Of a stretch of 16,742 nt of DNA, positions 6,823-14,210 are shown in pieces; positions within the stretch are counted from its first letter, which is position 1; each line of letters starts with the position of its first letter. Source of the DNA: Oligoflexia bacterium (GTDB lineage Bacteria; Bdellovibrionota; UBA1018; CAIMNF01); contig CAIMNF010000434.1 of assembly GCA_903842755.1 (NCBI GenBank), positions 1-16,742 of the forward strand, written 5' to 3'. The position numbers and the translations under genes were made by a program. Under the pieces are notes generated by a model that worked only from the letters and a program-made list of their open reading frames with translations, was not told where the DNA came from and searched no databases.

Positions 6823-8557
6823 CTTTTTCTCCAAAAAATTCGCCAATTTTATCTATTTTTGAGTTCTCGAGTCGCTCCAGCCTACCAAAACCGTAGCCAC
6901 TCAGGCGGTTTCGGTAAAAATAAAGCAAGTTCATGTCGTCCGAAGTAATCACGTTCGCTTGAATTTTAGCCACCTTATGCGCGTGAAATAACCCAAGCTG
7001 CCGGACCCCATCTTCCACCCACAGTTTAATGTCCCCGCACCGAAGGGGGTCGCTTAAAATAAGTCTATTTTGATGGGCAGCCTCTTGCACTTGCGCGAAG
7101 GCTTTTTCGGCCTCTTGATAAAACTTATCCAGGGGCACCGCCCGCTGAGCCTCGGATATTCTCAGAAAGCGAAATAAATCCAAATGGGGGTATTGCTTCC
7201 GGAGCGTCTGAAAAAGTGTAAACGCCACCAAGTGCGAACTCAAAACAATGTTTTCTGCGTGAAAGCGCTCCGAAATTTTATTGCCTAAGATTAAGGTATA
7301 TTCTCGGTCCCGTTGGGCGCTGGTTTGCAGTTCGCCTTCGGTCATTAACCATTGACGTGGATCAATGACCGTCCCGTTCGGTCCCAGAGAACGCCCCTCT
7401 TGATCCACAAAATTTCCAAAAACGTCTAGGGGTTTTCCCACGTTGATCCAAATTTCTGAGCGCGAAGAAAACAGTTTCCAAAAAAACTTCAGTGTATTCA
7501 CGAACGGAAATTCTTCTTGGCTATCATTGGGCACAAAGCGATGTTTGCCGGATTGCTCGAGGTAATCCTCGATCAACGAAGATCCCTCGAACACAAAATG
7601 GTAGCTCATCACGACGGGGACTACATAAATATTTGGTGATGGATGATTTTCCTTCAGTCGCTCAATTTGTGCTTGTACAGCAGTGCCGAGCAAACCCAAC
7701 TTCAAATGACTTTCCACCGCGCCGGTTCGCGACCGCCCCCCTCCGGGAAAAAAGATGGAATGGATTCCGCGCTTCAGGATGGAAATGCTGTAATTTTTTA
7801 GGGCCGCTTTGTAAAGTACGCTCACCTTTTGGCGATCCACCGAATAGGCCCCTAATCGATTCATCGAAAACGCCAGTACGGGGTTCGAAAACAAATTAAG
7901 ACCTGCGCCGTAGGCAAAGGGGGGCAAATTCATCAGGTGAATCACATACCCAATTAAGAAACTATCAATATTGCTTAAGTGCGTAGGAACCATCAAGATC
8001 GTTCCCGACTTCGACAATTTTTGCAGGTGATTTACTTCTCCGACCACCCGTAAGCGGGACTGTAAGGTTTCGACCATTCCCCAAGGAATAAATCGCTTCA
8101 AACTTGCCGCATTGAGGAGCCAGCTAAAAAACCATGGCACCATAAAAATGGCAAAATCGTACATTTTTGGCTCAAAGCTCCCACAGATCTCTTTGCCAAA
8201 ATGCTCCGCATATTTTTTGACCCAACGTTTTTGCTCTTCTTCGCCTACCGCTTGCTTTAGTCCAGCTTGGGTATTTTGAATAAACTCTCGATCGCGTTTG
8301 TTTCTTGCCGAAATATACATCGAGGTTAAAAAGAAGGTCTTCGATCGCTTAAGGCGTTGGCGTTCTTGATAAAGTGTTTCTTCCAAAAGCAATCGCGAAT
8401 CCGCATTTTTAAAATCTTGCGCGGTTCGTTCAACGACTTCTTGAATGAGAGATTCGCGCGCTTCAGGCTTTGAGAGCTGGTACAGCTCGCCCTGAACTGC
8501 GGGATGATTGTCAAAGCGCACACCGGGATGACTGCCCGTCCGGGGATCAATTTGCAT
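6800..8557 (-). CDS. plsB: Glycerol-3-phosphate 1-O-acyltransferase, PlsB type
   Basis: PlsB acylates sn-glycerol-3-phosphate at position 1 on the inner membrane, the first committed step of phospholipid synthesis. The 585-residue protein has acyltransferase block I as VPTHLSNID (190-198; the HX4D pair is His193/Asp198), block II as GAYSVDR (236-242) and block III as FFPGGGRSRTG (269-279). Block IV is likely in YVVPVVMSY (311-319). Block III carries Gly where E. coli PlsB has Glu (EGGRSRTG). The protein is shorter than E. coli PlsB (about 807), lacking much of the usual N- and C-terminal length. The ATG at 8557 has AGGA 4 bases upstream, overlapping the eamA stop. It sits between eamA and gpsA, and GpsA supplies its substrate. 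Confidence 0.88.
   Translation of the reverse strand: MQIDPRTGSHPGVRFDNHPAVQGELYQLSKPEARESLIQEVVERTAQDFKNADSRLLLEETLYQERQRLKRSKTFFLTSMYISARNKRDREFIQNTQAGLKQAVGEEEQKRWVKKYAEHFGKEICGSFEPKMYDFAIFMVPWFFSWLLNAASLKRFIPWGMVETLQSRLRVVGEVNHLQKLSKSGTILMVPTHLSNIDSFLIGYVIHLMNLPPFAYGAGLNLFSNPVLAFSMNRLGAYSVDRQKVSVLYKAALKNYSISILKRGIHSIFFPGGGRSRTGAVESHLKLGLLGTAVQAQIERLKENHPSPNIYVVPVVMSYHFVFEGSSLIEDYLEQSGKHRFVPNDSQEEFPFVNTLKFFWKLFSSRSEIWINVGKPLDVFGNFVDQEGRSLGPNGTVIDPRQWLMTEGELQTSAQRDREYTLILGNKISERFHAENIVLSSHLVAFTLFQTLRKQYPHLDLFRFLRISEAQRAVPLDKFYQEAEKAFAQVQEAAHQNRLILSDPLRCGDIKLWVEDGVRQLGLFHAHKVAKIQANVITSDDMNLLYFYRNRLSGYGFGRLERLENSKIDKIGEFFGEKDEQGFLV
6829..6832 (-). promoter_or_regulatory. Ribosome binding site that fixes the gpsA start
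   Basis: GGAG lies 6 bases before the ATG at 6822 and within the last codons of plsB. It favours the shorter gpsA start over the ATG at 6846. Confidence 0.75.
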
Positions 8558-8563
8558 ATAGTC

Positions 8564-9430
8564 CTAGTTTCTTCGATTCAGTTTAATAAGTAAAACAGAG
8601 AGTAGAATTAGTCCCGCTCCCACGCCTTGCAATAGCGTCAATTTTTCGCCAAGAAACAAATAAGCAAACCCCAGGCCAAATACGACTTCCAAAGTCGAAA
8701 GAAGCGCTGCCTGCGCTACTCCAATTCGCTTCATTCCAAGATAAAGCGTTCCAAACGGGAGTACCGTCGACAGGAACGCCAGTCCTAACAAAGCCACCCA
8801 ATCGGCACCAAGCTTCGGAGTTTTTAAAAACTGATGGGTTAAAAACATTTCGCCCGCTGCCATGGCACTAAAACTAAAAAAGCTGCCCACCGCAATTCCG
8901 GCACTTACGGTGAGTGGGTTTTCATTCTGAATAAGCTTTTCGCCTACCAGCAAGTAAACCGCGTACCAAAATCCGGTCATCACTCCAAAAACAAGTCCCG
9001 ACACCGATAACGAAACCGTACCCTGCCCCCCAGTCAACGCGCAACCCGCCAAAGACATAAAAATACAGCCCCACTGGGCCAAACTCATTCTTTTAGACAA
9101 GAAAAAATGCGAAATCAAACAAACAAAAGCCGGATATAAATACAGAAATATTACGGTCAGCGCCGCACCCAGTTTTTGGAGGGTCACGAAATAAAGCGTT
9201 GCTTCTGATCCGATGCCAATCGCACCGAGCGCAATCGCGCGCAGAAAGGGCCCTCGCCGCTTGGGCAGCGACCGGGTCCAGACGAGAATCAATGCAAAAA
9301 CAGGTAAGGCAAAAGCAAAGCGCCAGAAGAGGGCTTCGTTCCGCGAAAACCCTGCTTCGTAGGCAAGTTTTCCAAATAAGCCTAACGTCGCAAAGCCAAA
9401 CGCCGAGGCGATCACCCAAAAAGTTCCCAT
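8564..9430 (-). CDS. EamA/DMT-family membrane transporter
   Basis: The 288-residue hydrophobic protein has the drug/metabolite transporter layout: two EamA repeats and about ten membrane helices. The first repeat begins FWVIASAFGFATLGLFGK and the second begins near VSGLVFGVMTGFWYAVYLLV. The last repeat ends with LSTLEVVFGLGFAYLFLGEK, a typical EamA ending, followed by a hydrophobic helix and a basic tail. The substrate is not visible; family members export amino acids, nucleotides or other metabolites. I start at the ATG at 9430. An in-frame ATG at 9466 would extend into the divergent methyltransferase's ribosome site. AAGGAGG is present 13 bases upstream, which is long for a normal spacing. 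It is the first gene of the eamA-plsB-gpsA-mscS group. Confidence 0.9.
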   Translation of the reverse strand: MGTFWVIASAFGFATLGLFGKLAYEAGFSRNEALFWRFAFALPVFALILVWTRSLPKRRGPFLRAIALGAIGIGSEATLYFVTLQKLGAALTVIFLYLYPAFVCLISHFFLSKRMSLAQWGCIFMSLAGCALTGGQGTVSLSVSGLVFGVMTGFWYAVYLLVGEKLIQNENPLTVSAGIAVGSFFSFSAMAAGEMFLTHQFLKTPKLGADWVALLGLAFLSTVLPFGTLYLGMKRIGVAQAALLSTLEVVFGLGFAYLFLGEKLTLLQGVGAGLILLSVLLIKLNRRN

Positions 9431-9458
9431 CCCGAAACTATACCCTCCTTTTGCCACC

Positions 9459-9463
9459 GGAGG
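9459..9463 (+). promoter_or_regulatory. Ribosome binding site indicating a TTG start for the methyltransferase
   Basis: GGAGG lies 6 bases before the TTG at 9470. The first in-frame ATGs, at 9488 and 9491, have no such site, so the TTG start is better supported. Confidence 0.65.
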
Positions 9464-9469
9464 CAATCT

Positions 9470-10213
9470 TTGGTAGACTCAACTAAAATGATGAAACATC
9501 CACTCCCGTCCCCGCTTTTACCGTACGAAACTTTTTTAAGTATCGAAAAAATCGGCTCTTTGCCTTTGCACCTGATGGCCCTGAAAAATTTAGATCGCAC
9601 CGTGGATGAAATTTGCAAACTCTATCAACCCAGCACGCCAGAAGAAGAGCAAAAACTGTTAGACCTGTGTCCCTATTTTGGAGTGATCTGGCCCTCGGCA
9701 CGCGCGCTTGGACTCTATTTGAATGAACGTAAAACCCAATTTAATAAAAAAAAAGGCATCGAAATTGGCTGCGGCTTAGCATTACCTTCATTAGTGGCCG
9801 CAAAACTTGGGGCGCAAATCTTAGCGACTGACTTTCATCCAGACGTTCAGTCTTGGGTTTTGAAAAATGCCGAGCTCAATCACCTTAAGCTTGCTTATGA
9901 GTCTTTGGATTGGACGCAGCCTCCGCAAAAATATCTCCATCATTTTGATTTTGTCTTAGCTAGCGATGTACTCTATGAGCGCAAGCATCCGGACGATTTA
10001 GCCAAGGCCTTGGCCAGCTTAATTCATCCCGAAGGCTCGATCCTACTTTCCGATCCGGGTCGTGTTTACCTGGATCAAGCCGTAGCAGCCTTAGAAAACC
10101 AAGGGTTTCATAAAATTGAAACTCATTTTGAAGTGGAAGAAAGTGCTTCTTTGCCCGAAATCCGGCTTGAGAAAAAGCGTAAAATCCATGTTTTCGAGTT
10201 TACTCACCTGTAA
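9470..10213 (+). CDS. Class I SAM-dependent methyltransferase, protein-lysine methyltransferase (Methyltransf_16) type
   Basis: The 247-residue protein has a seven-beta-strand methyltransferase fold. SAM-binding motif I is GIEIGCGLALPSLVAAKLGA (96-115), followed by the acidic residue in LATDFHPD (118-125). The post-motif segment DFVLASDVLYE (160-170) matches the D-V-L-Y signature of the METTL21/ETFB-lysine methyltransferase group. GVIWPSARAL (71-80) corresponds to the upstream W-P-A/S element of that group. Members methylate lysines on proteins; the target here is unknown. The start is TTG 9470. It is followed after 12 bases by the carboxylase gene, so the two are probably co-transcribed. A small-molecule methyltransferase cannot be excluded. 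Confidence 0.8.
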   Translation: MVDSTKMMKHPLPSPLLPYETFLSIEKIGSLPLHLMALKNLDRTVDEICKLYQPSTPEEEQKLLDLCPYFGVIWPSARALGLYLNERKTQFNKKKGIEIGCGLALPSLVAAKLGAQILATDFHPDVQSWVLKNAELNHLKLAYESLDWTQPPQKYLHHFDFVLASDVLYERKHPDDLAKALASLIHPEGSILLSDPGRVYLDQAVAALENQGFHKIETHFEVEESASLPEIRLEKKRKIHVFEFTHL

Positions 10214-10225
10214 TACACTAAGGGC

Positions 10226-11833
10226 ATGTCAATTCTCCAATCGCAAGTTTCGCCGTCCTCACCCGAATTTATCGCCAACAAAAAGTTTCACTTGGCCGAA
10301 GCCAATCGTTTAGAAGAACTCTGTTCAAGCCTGCGCGCGGGTCCAGACCCTGAGCTTAGAAAAAAGCATGAAGCCCGCGGAAAACTTTACGTCCGAGACC
10401 GCATTCACAAACTGATCGATCCTGGAACACCCTTTTTAGAACTATCCCCGCTTGCGGCGCACGGCCTGTACGACGGTGCGGCTCCTGGTGCAGGTGTGGT
10501 GACCGGTGTGGGAGTAGTGCATGGCCGCGAAGTGATGATTGTTGCAAATGATGCTACTGTAAAGGGAGGCACCTATTTTCCGATGACAGTAAAAAAACAT
10601 CTGCGCGCCCAAGAAATTGCGCTTGAAAATCATCTGCCATGCCTTTATTTGGTCGATTCGGGTGGTGCATTCTTGCCCCTTCAGGCTGAAGTTTTTCCGG
10701 ATAAAGAACACTTTGGCCGTATTTTTTACAATCAAGCTCAGTTGTCTGCACACGGAATTCCCCAAATTGCGGTGGTGATGGGTTCATGCACCGCCGGAGG
10801 CGCTTATGTTCCCGCGATGAGTGAACAAACCGTGATTGTAAAAAACCAAGGGACCATTTTTTTAGGTGGCCCACCGTTAGTGAAAGCAGCCACGGGCGAA
10901 ATCGTGACTGCAGAGGAACTTGGGGGTGGCGATGTACACTCCCGAATTTCTGGCGTAGCCGATTATTTGGCCGAAAACGACGATCACGCCTTAGAAATCG
11001 CGCGCGACATTGTTTTGCATTTAAATCGCAAACCGGCACACGCCCTTGAGCGGGCAAAACCAGAAGCTCCCCTGTACGATCCGCAAGAAATTGCCGGAAT
11101 TTTACCGCAAGATTTAAAGCACCCTTTTGACGTTAAAGAAATTATCGCGCGCTTAGTGGATGGGTCGCGTTTTCATGAATTCAAAGCGGGCTACGGCACG
11201 ACTTTGATTTGCGGTTTTGCCCACCTCCACGGAATTCCCGTCGGTGTGATTGCAAATAATGGAATTTTATTTTCAGAGAGCTCACTCAAAGGAGCCCACT
11301 TTATTGAGTTGTGCTCGCAGCGAAAAATCCCCCTTTTATTTTTACAAAATATTACGGGATTTATGGTCGGTAAAAAATACGAACACGGCGGCATTGCAAA
11401 AGATGGCGCTAAGTTAGTGACCGCAGTTTCCACAACCAATGTTCCTAAAATTACACTGGTCATCGGCGGGAGCTTCGGCGCCGGAAATTACGGCATGAGC
11501 GGCCGAGCATTTTCTCCGCGCTTTATGTTTATGTGGCCAAATTCCCGCATTAGCGTCATGGGCGGTGAACAAGCCGCAAACGTTCTTTCGCAAGTCAAAG
11601 TCGAGCAGCTCATCGCCCAGGGCAAAACCCTTTCGGCAGACAAGATTAAAGCCATCCAAAGCCCCATCTTGGCCCAATACGAAAAAGAAGGCTCACCCTA
11701 TTATTCTACCGCGCGCCTTTGGGATGATGGAATCCTTACGCCGTGGAAGTCACGCGCGCACCTTGCGCTTGCCCTCAATACGGCACTCAATGCGCCTATT
11801 CCGGACGCGAAATTCGGTTTGTTTAGAATGTAA
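10226..11833 (+). CDS. mccB: Methylcrotonyl-CoA carboxylase beta (carboxyltransferase) subunit
   Basis: The beta subunit transfers CO2 from carboxybiotin to 3-methylcrotonyl-CoA in leucine breakdown. The 535-residue length matches known MCC beta subunits (LiuB/MccB). Characteristic segments are ARGKLYVRDRIHKLIDPGTP (50-69), VANDATVKGGTYFPMTVKKH (106-125), YLVDSGGAFLPLQAEVFPD (141-159), MGSCTAGGAYVPAMSE (185-200) and FLGGPPLVKAATGE (212-225). The C-terminal half has LQNITGFMVGKKYEHGGIAK and GGSFGAGNYGMSGRAFSPRF. These match MCC better than propionyl-CoA carboxylase, although geranyl-CoA carboxylase is close. The ATG has a weak AAGGG site. No biotin-carrying alpha subunit, isovaleryl-CoA dehydrogenase or HMG-CoA lyase is within the window; the gene may use a distant alpha subunit. 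Confidence 0.93.
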   Translation: MSILQSQVSPSSPEFIANKKFHLAEANRLEELCSSLRAGPDPELRKKHEARGKLYVRDRIHKLIDPGTPFLELSPLAAHGLYDGAAPGAGVVTGVGVVHGREVMIVANDATVKGGTYFPMTVKKHLRAQEIALENHLPCLYLVDSGGAFLPLQAEVFPDKEHFGRIFYNQAQLSAHGIPQIAVVMGSCTAGGAYVPAMSEQTVIVKNQGTIFLGGPPLVKAATGEIVTAEELGGGDVHSRISGVADYLAENDDHALEIARDIVLHLNRKPAHALERAKPEAPLYDPQEIAGILPQDLKHPFDVKEIIARLVDGSRFHEFKAGYGTTLICGFAHLHGIPVGVIANNGILFSESSLKGAHFIELCSQRKIPLLFLQNITGFMVGKKYEHGGIAKDGAKLVTAVSTTNVPKITLVIGGSFGAGNYGMSGRAFSPRFMFMWPNSRISVMGGEQAANVLSQVKVEQLIAQGKTLSADKIKAIQSPILAQYEKEGSPYYSTARLWDDGILTPWKSRAHLALALNTALNAPIPDAKFGLFRM

Positions 11834-11862
11834 GCCATTGCTCAACACTTACCGTTAAAATC

Positions 11863-12732
11863 TTAAGGCGAAACACCTTGAAAAGTGGGTTTAATGGTGA
11901 CCCTCGTTCCCCCATCCGCTACCGGATCTAAATTCACATTGGTCAAGGTCCCGGATCCAAATTGGTCGCTTAAAAAACCACTTCCAATGGTTGGCCCATT
12001 TGGCAACTGAGCAGGCGGTGGTTGGTTCGGTAAGCCGCCCGCGGCTACTGCAGCGGCTTCAGTTGGATTTCGAATAACGGGTGCAGCAAGCCCCGCACTT
12101 TGTGCCTGTGCCTTTACTTCGCTTGCGGATTTGGCAAGGGACTGCACACTAGCGGCTATTCCACCATTTTGCCCTGCTCCGTTTTTAGCTCCCACCAAAG
12201 CACCTTCGCCCTGCGGAATCATTTTGGGCTGAACCGCGCCGGGGATGGTGAGTTCGGCTTTCCCTTCAATCGTGAAAAACTGTACGCTTTTAGATTCATC
12301 CTTGGGTACATCGATCCAAACTTCTGTTCCGCGAACGCCCAAAGTGGCGGCTCGGGTACGAATCATAATTTTCTTTTTACTTTGGTCTTCGTTTAAAAAT
12401 AATCCGCGCGATTTTCCAAATTTAAGCTCAAGTTCGCCCGCCTCTTCTTGTGTCGCCGGGGTTACTCCAAAGTGATGGACAACGATTTTGGAGTCGGCAC
12501 TGAGTTGAATAACGGACCCTTGCCCCAAAAGTAAGGTCGCGTTGGCGCCAACTTTCACTTCAATGACTGCGCCCTCACGAACTTCAATTCCACTTTTCAC
12601 GGGATGATGGTCTAACCATACTTCGCCCCGAATCATGCCAAGCTTCCCCACAATGGGGCTCAATGGGGATGAATCCGCATGCGCGAGGGGCGGCGCCATA
12701 CCCGTGATGAATAATAACAAAAAGAAATTCAT
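11863..12732 (-). CDS. Exported FecR-domain protein
   Basis: The 289-residue protein begins with a signal peptide (MNFFLLLFITGMAPPLAHAD). A FecR domain follows at about 30-165: GMIRGEVWLDHHPVKSGIEV (32-51), ATLLLGQGSVIQLSADSKIV (65-84) and the hallmark RTRAATLGVRGTEVWI (125-140). After that comes a low-complexity Ala/Gly/Pro-rich region (about 183-250) and a short C-terminal segment with LTNVNLDPVADGG. It lacks the N-terminal cytoplasmic anti-sigma part and membrane anchor of true FecR, and no FecI sigma factor is present, so it is more likely a periplasmic or secreted structural or binding protein. I start at 12732 because a signal peptide begins there and AAGG lies 8-9 bases upstream. An ATG at 12765 overlaps the preceding gene. 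It is the last gene of the envelope cassette. Confidence 0.85.
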   Translation of the reverse strand: MNFFLLLFITGMAPPLAHADSSPLSPIVGKLGMIRGEVWLDHHPVKSGIEVREGAVIEVKVGANATLLLGQGSVIQLSADSKIVVHHFGVTPATQEEAGELELKFGKSRGLFLNEDQSKKKIMIRTRAATLGVRGTEVWIDVPKDESKSVQFFTIEGKAELTIPGAVQPKMIPQGEGALVGAKNGAGQNGGIAASVQSLAKSASEVKAQAQSAGLAAPVIRNPTEAAAVAAGGLPNQPPPAQLPNGPTIGSGFLSDQFGSGTLTNVNLDPVADGGTRVTIKPTFQGVSP

Positions 12733-12751
12733 TCCCCATCCCTTAAAATCG

Positions 12752-14209
12752 TTATAACAAATCATAGCCTAAATTTAGCCCCACTACTTGTTTATGGTAA
12801 CTTGCAGTCTCTAAGGTTGAAGAATTCACCTGGTAACTAAAATCCACGCTTAGCCGAAGGTGAGTGCTTAAATTTTTAATTACCCCTAACCCCACTTTAT
12901 AATTTACGTCGTGTCGTCCCTGAGTGTTTTTCCAATAGTCGGAATAACCTAAATCGAAAGCAAACGTATTTAAGAGCTCAAATGGCAATAACGGCACCAA
13001 CACTTGAGTGGGCCAATCCACACCCAAAAGTTTATAATTGTCGCCGGAAGTGAACGTTCCTTCACCATTAACCTGCGACGAAACCCGCGTTTGTGAGCCA
13101 AATATTTTTAACCATTGAACCTTAGCCACCACATCTACCCCCGTACGGACATTCGCAGGGTCAGCCGTCTGATCAATGGCGTAGGATTGATACTTGATGG
13201 GTAACTCAAAGTCCCATTCGGTCACCGAGTCTACTCTCATTTTCTTTTGAAAATTGACCCCACCATTTAAAAAATACAATTGAAACGGATCACGATTTAA
13301 ATAACTAATTTCTTGAATAATTCCCGCCCGAAAGCTTCCGCTTCCGATTAAAAAATCAATTCGCTCATACGCCAGATTGTAGCTGCTTTCGGCCGCAGAA
13401 AGGTAGTCGGTGAAGGAAGCCATGATGCGACTATCAAACCGCTCCCGAAATAGCGTCCCCCAATAGCTCGCTTGTAACGCGGGCGAAACGTATGCGCTTG
13501 ATTGCCCCGAAACGCCCCCATTTACGGATAAATCGTCTAAAAGCAAAACATTCGTGTCAAACCCAAAACCCAACGCGCCAGACACACGCAAGTGCCCCCG
13601 ACTATTTACACTGTAGGGCGGTAGTGACTGGCCCGCACCAATTTGGTGCTGATTAATTTTGTCTAACGCAACTTCGGCGCAGGTTTTGCCTTGGCCACCT
13701 TCCGAAATCAGGCGATTCAACACCTGCACGCCTTCTTGCAAATGCTGCCCCTGAACCAAACAGTCCGCATAGTTGTAAAGTGCGTTGGAACGGTCCTCGC
13801 CTTTAGGCAACAACGACGCCGCTTTTTGAAACGCAAAGCAACCTTGCGCAAACTTTTGCTGAGCAACCTGCGCTAGCCCAAGCATATTCCATAGGATTCC
13901 GTCCTGATCCTCTCGGGCCAAATATTTCGACAACACGATCTCTGCGGAAGAATAATTCTTTGCCTCTAAATCAAAGTCCGCATAAGTGCGAATAACCTCT
14001 CGGTTCGTATCCGCTCTGGTTGGCGCGTTCCTCTCTGGAGATTCGCTCTCCGAGCTATTCGTTCGGGCCGGGCCATTCGCTTGGGCCGGGTCATTGGTTT
14101 GGGCAAACGCAGTCATTGCAAAAAATCCAGCACAGACGAGCACCACTTTGCAGGATTGAACTCCCCGTCGGCATGACGTTAATTTTTGTTTGCCGCCCCC
14201 CTGAATCAA
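12752..14209 (-). CDS. Outer-membrane protein with N-terminal TPR and C-terminal beta-barrel
   Basis: The 485-residue protein has a basic N-terminus and signal peptide to about residue 37 (VVLVCAGFFAMTAFAQ). A Pro/Ser/Thr-rich linker with a hexapeptide repeat (38-68) follows, then TPR-like helices (about 72-170), with LWNMLGLAQVAQQKFAQGCF as the clearest unit. From about 205 to the end it alternates as amphipathic beta strands, starting LRVSGALGFGFDTNV (207-221) and ending with repeated Tyr/Phe-containing strands. TPR followed by barrel is the architecture of Slam (DUF560) and related outer-membrane exporters, but I cannot show family membership. The last residue is Leu, not the usual aromatic. 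The start appears to be TTG at 14209, one base after the mltD-like stop, so translation is probably coupled. Confidence 0.72.
   Translation of the reverse strand: MIQGGGKQKLTSCRRGVQSCKVVLVCAGFFAMTAFAQTNDPAQANGPARTNSSESESPERNAPTRADTNREVIRTYADFDLEAKNYSSAEIVLSKYLAREDQDGILWNMLGLAQVAQQKFAQGCFAFQKAASLLPKGEDRSNALYNYADCLVQGQHLQEGVQVLNRLISEGGQGKTCAEVALDKINQHQIGAGQSLPPYSVNSRGHLRVSGALGFGFDTNVLLLDDLSVNGGVSGQSSAYVSPALQASYWGTLFRERFDSRIMASFTDYLSAAESSYNLAYERIDFLIGSGSFRAGIIQEISYLNRDPFQLYFLNGGVNFQKKMRVDSVTEWDFELPIKYQSYAIDQTADPANVRTGVDVVAKVQWLKIFGSQTRVSSQVNGEGTFTSGDNYKLLGVDWPTQVLVPLLPFELLNTFAFDLGYSDYWKNTQGRHDVNYKVGLGVIKNLSTHLRLSVDFSYQVNSSTLETASYHKQVVGLNLGYDLL
14055..14108 (-). repeat. Three 18-base in-frame direct repeats in the TPR/barrel gene
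   Basis: Imperfect copies lie at 14055-14072, 14073-14090 and 14091-14108. The first two differ at only three positions; the third is more diverged. They encode the hexapeptide series PARTNS, PAQANG and FAQTND (in gene order reversed), just after the signal peptide. Because the unit is a multiple of three, copy-number change would keep the frame and alter only linker length. Confidence 0.75.
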
Positions 14210-14210
14210 G

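Noticed and set aside
7492..7899. 135-codon open frame on the plus strand
   Set aside because: It is antisense to conserved plsB blocks, and its composition is that of a shadow frame.
10554..11057. 167-codon open frame on the minus strand
   Set aside because: It lies wholly inside the strongly supported mccB gene on the other strand, is Arg/Pro/Cys-rich, and has no recognisable domain.
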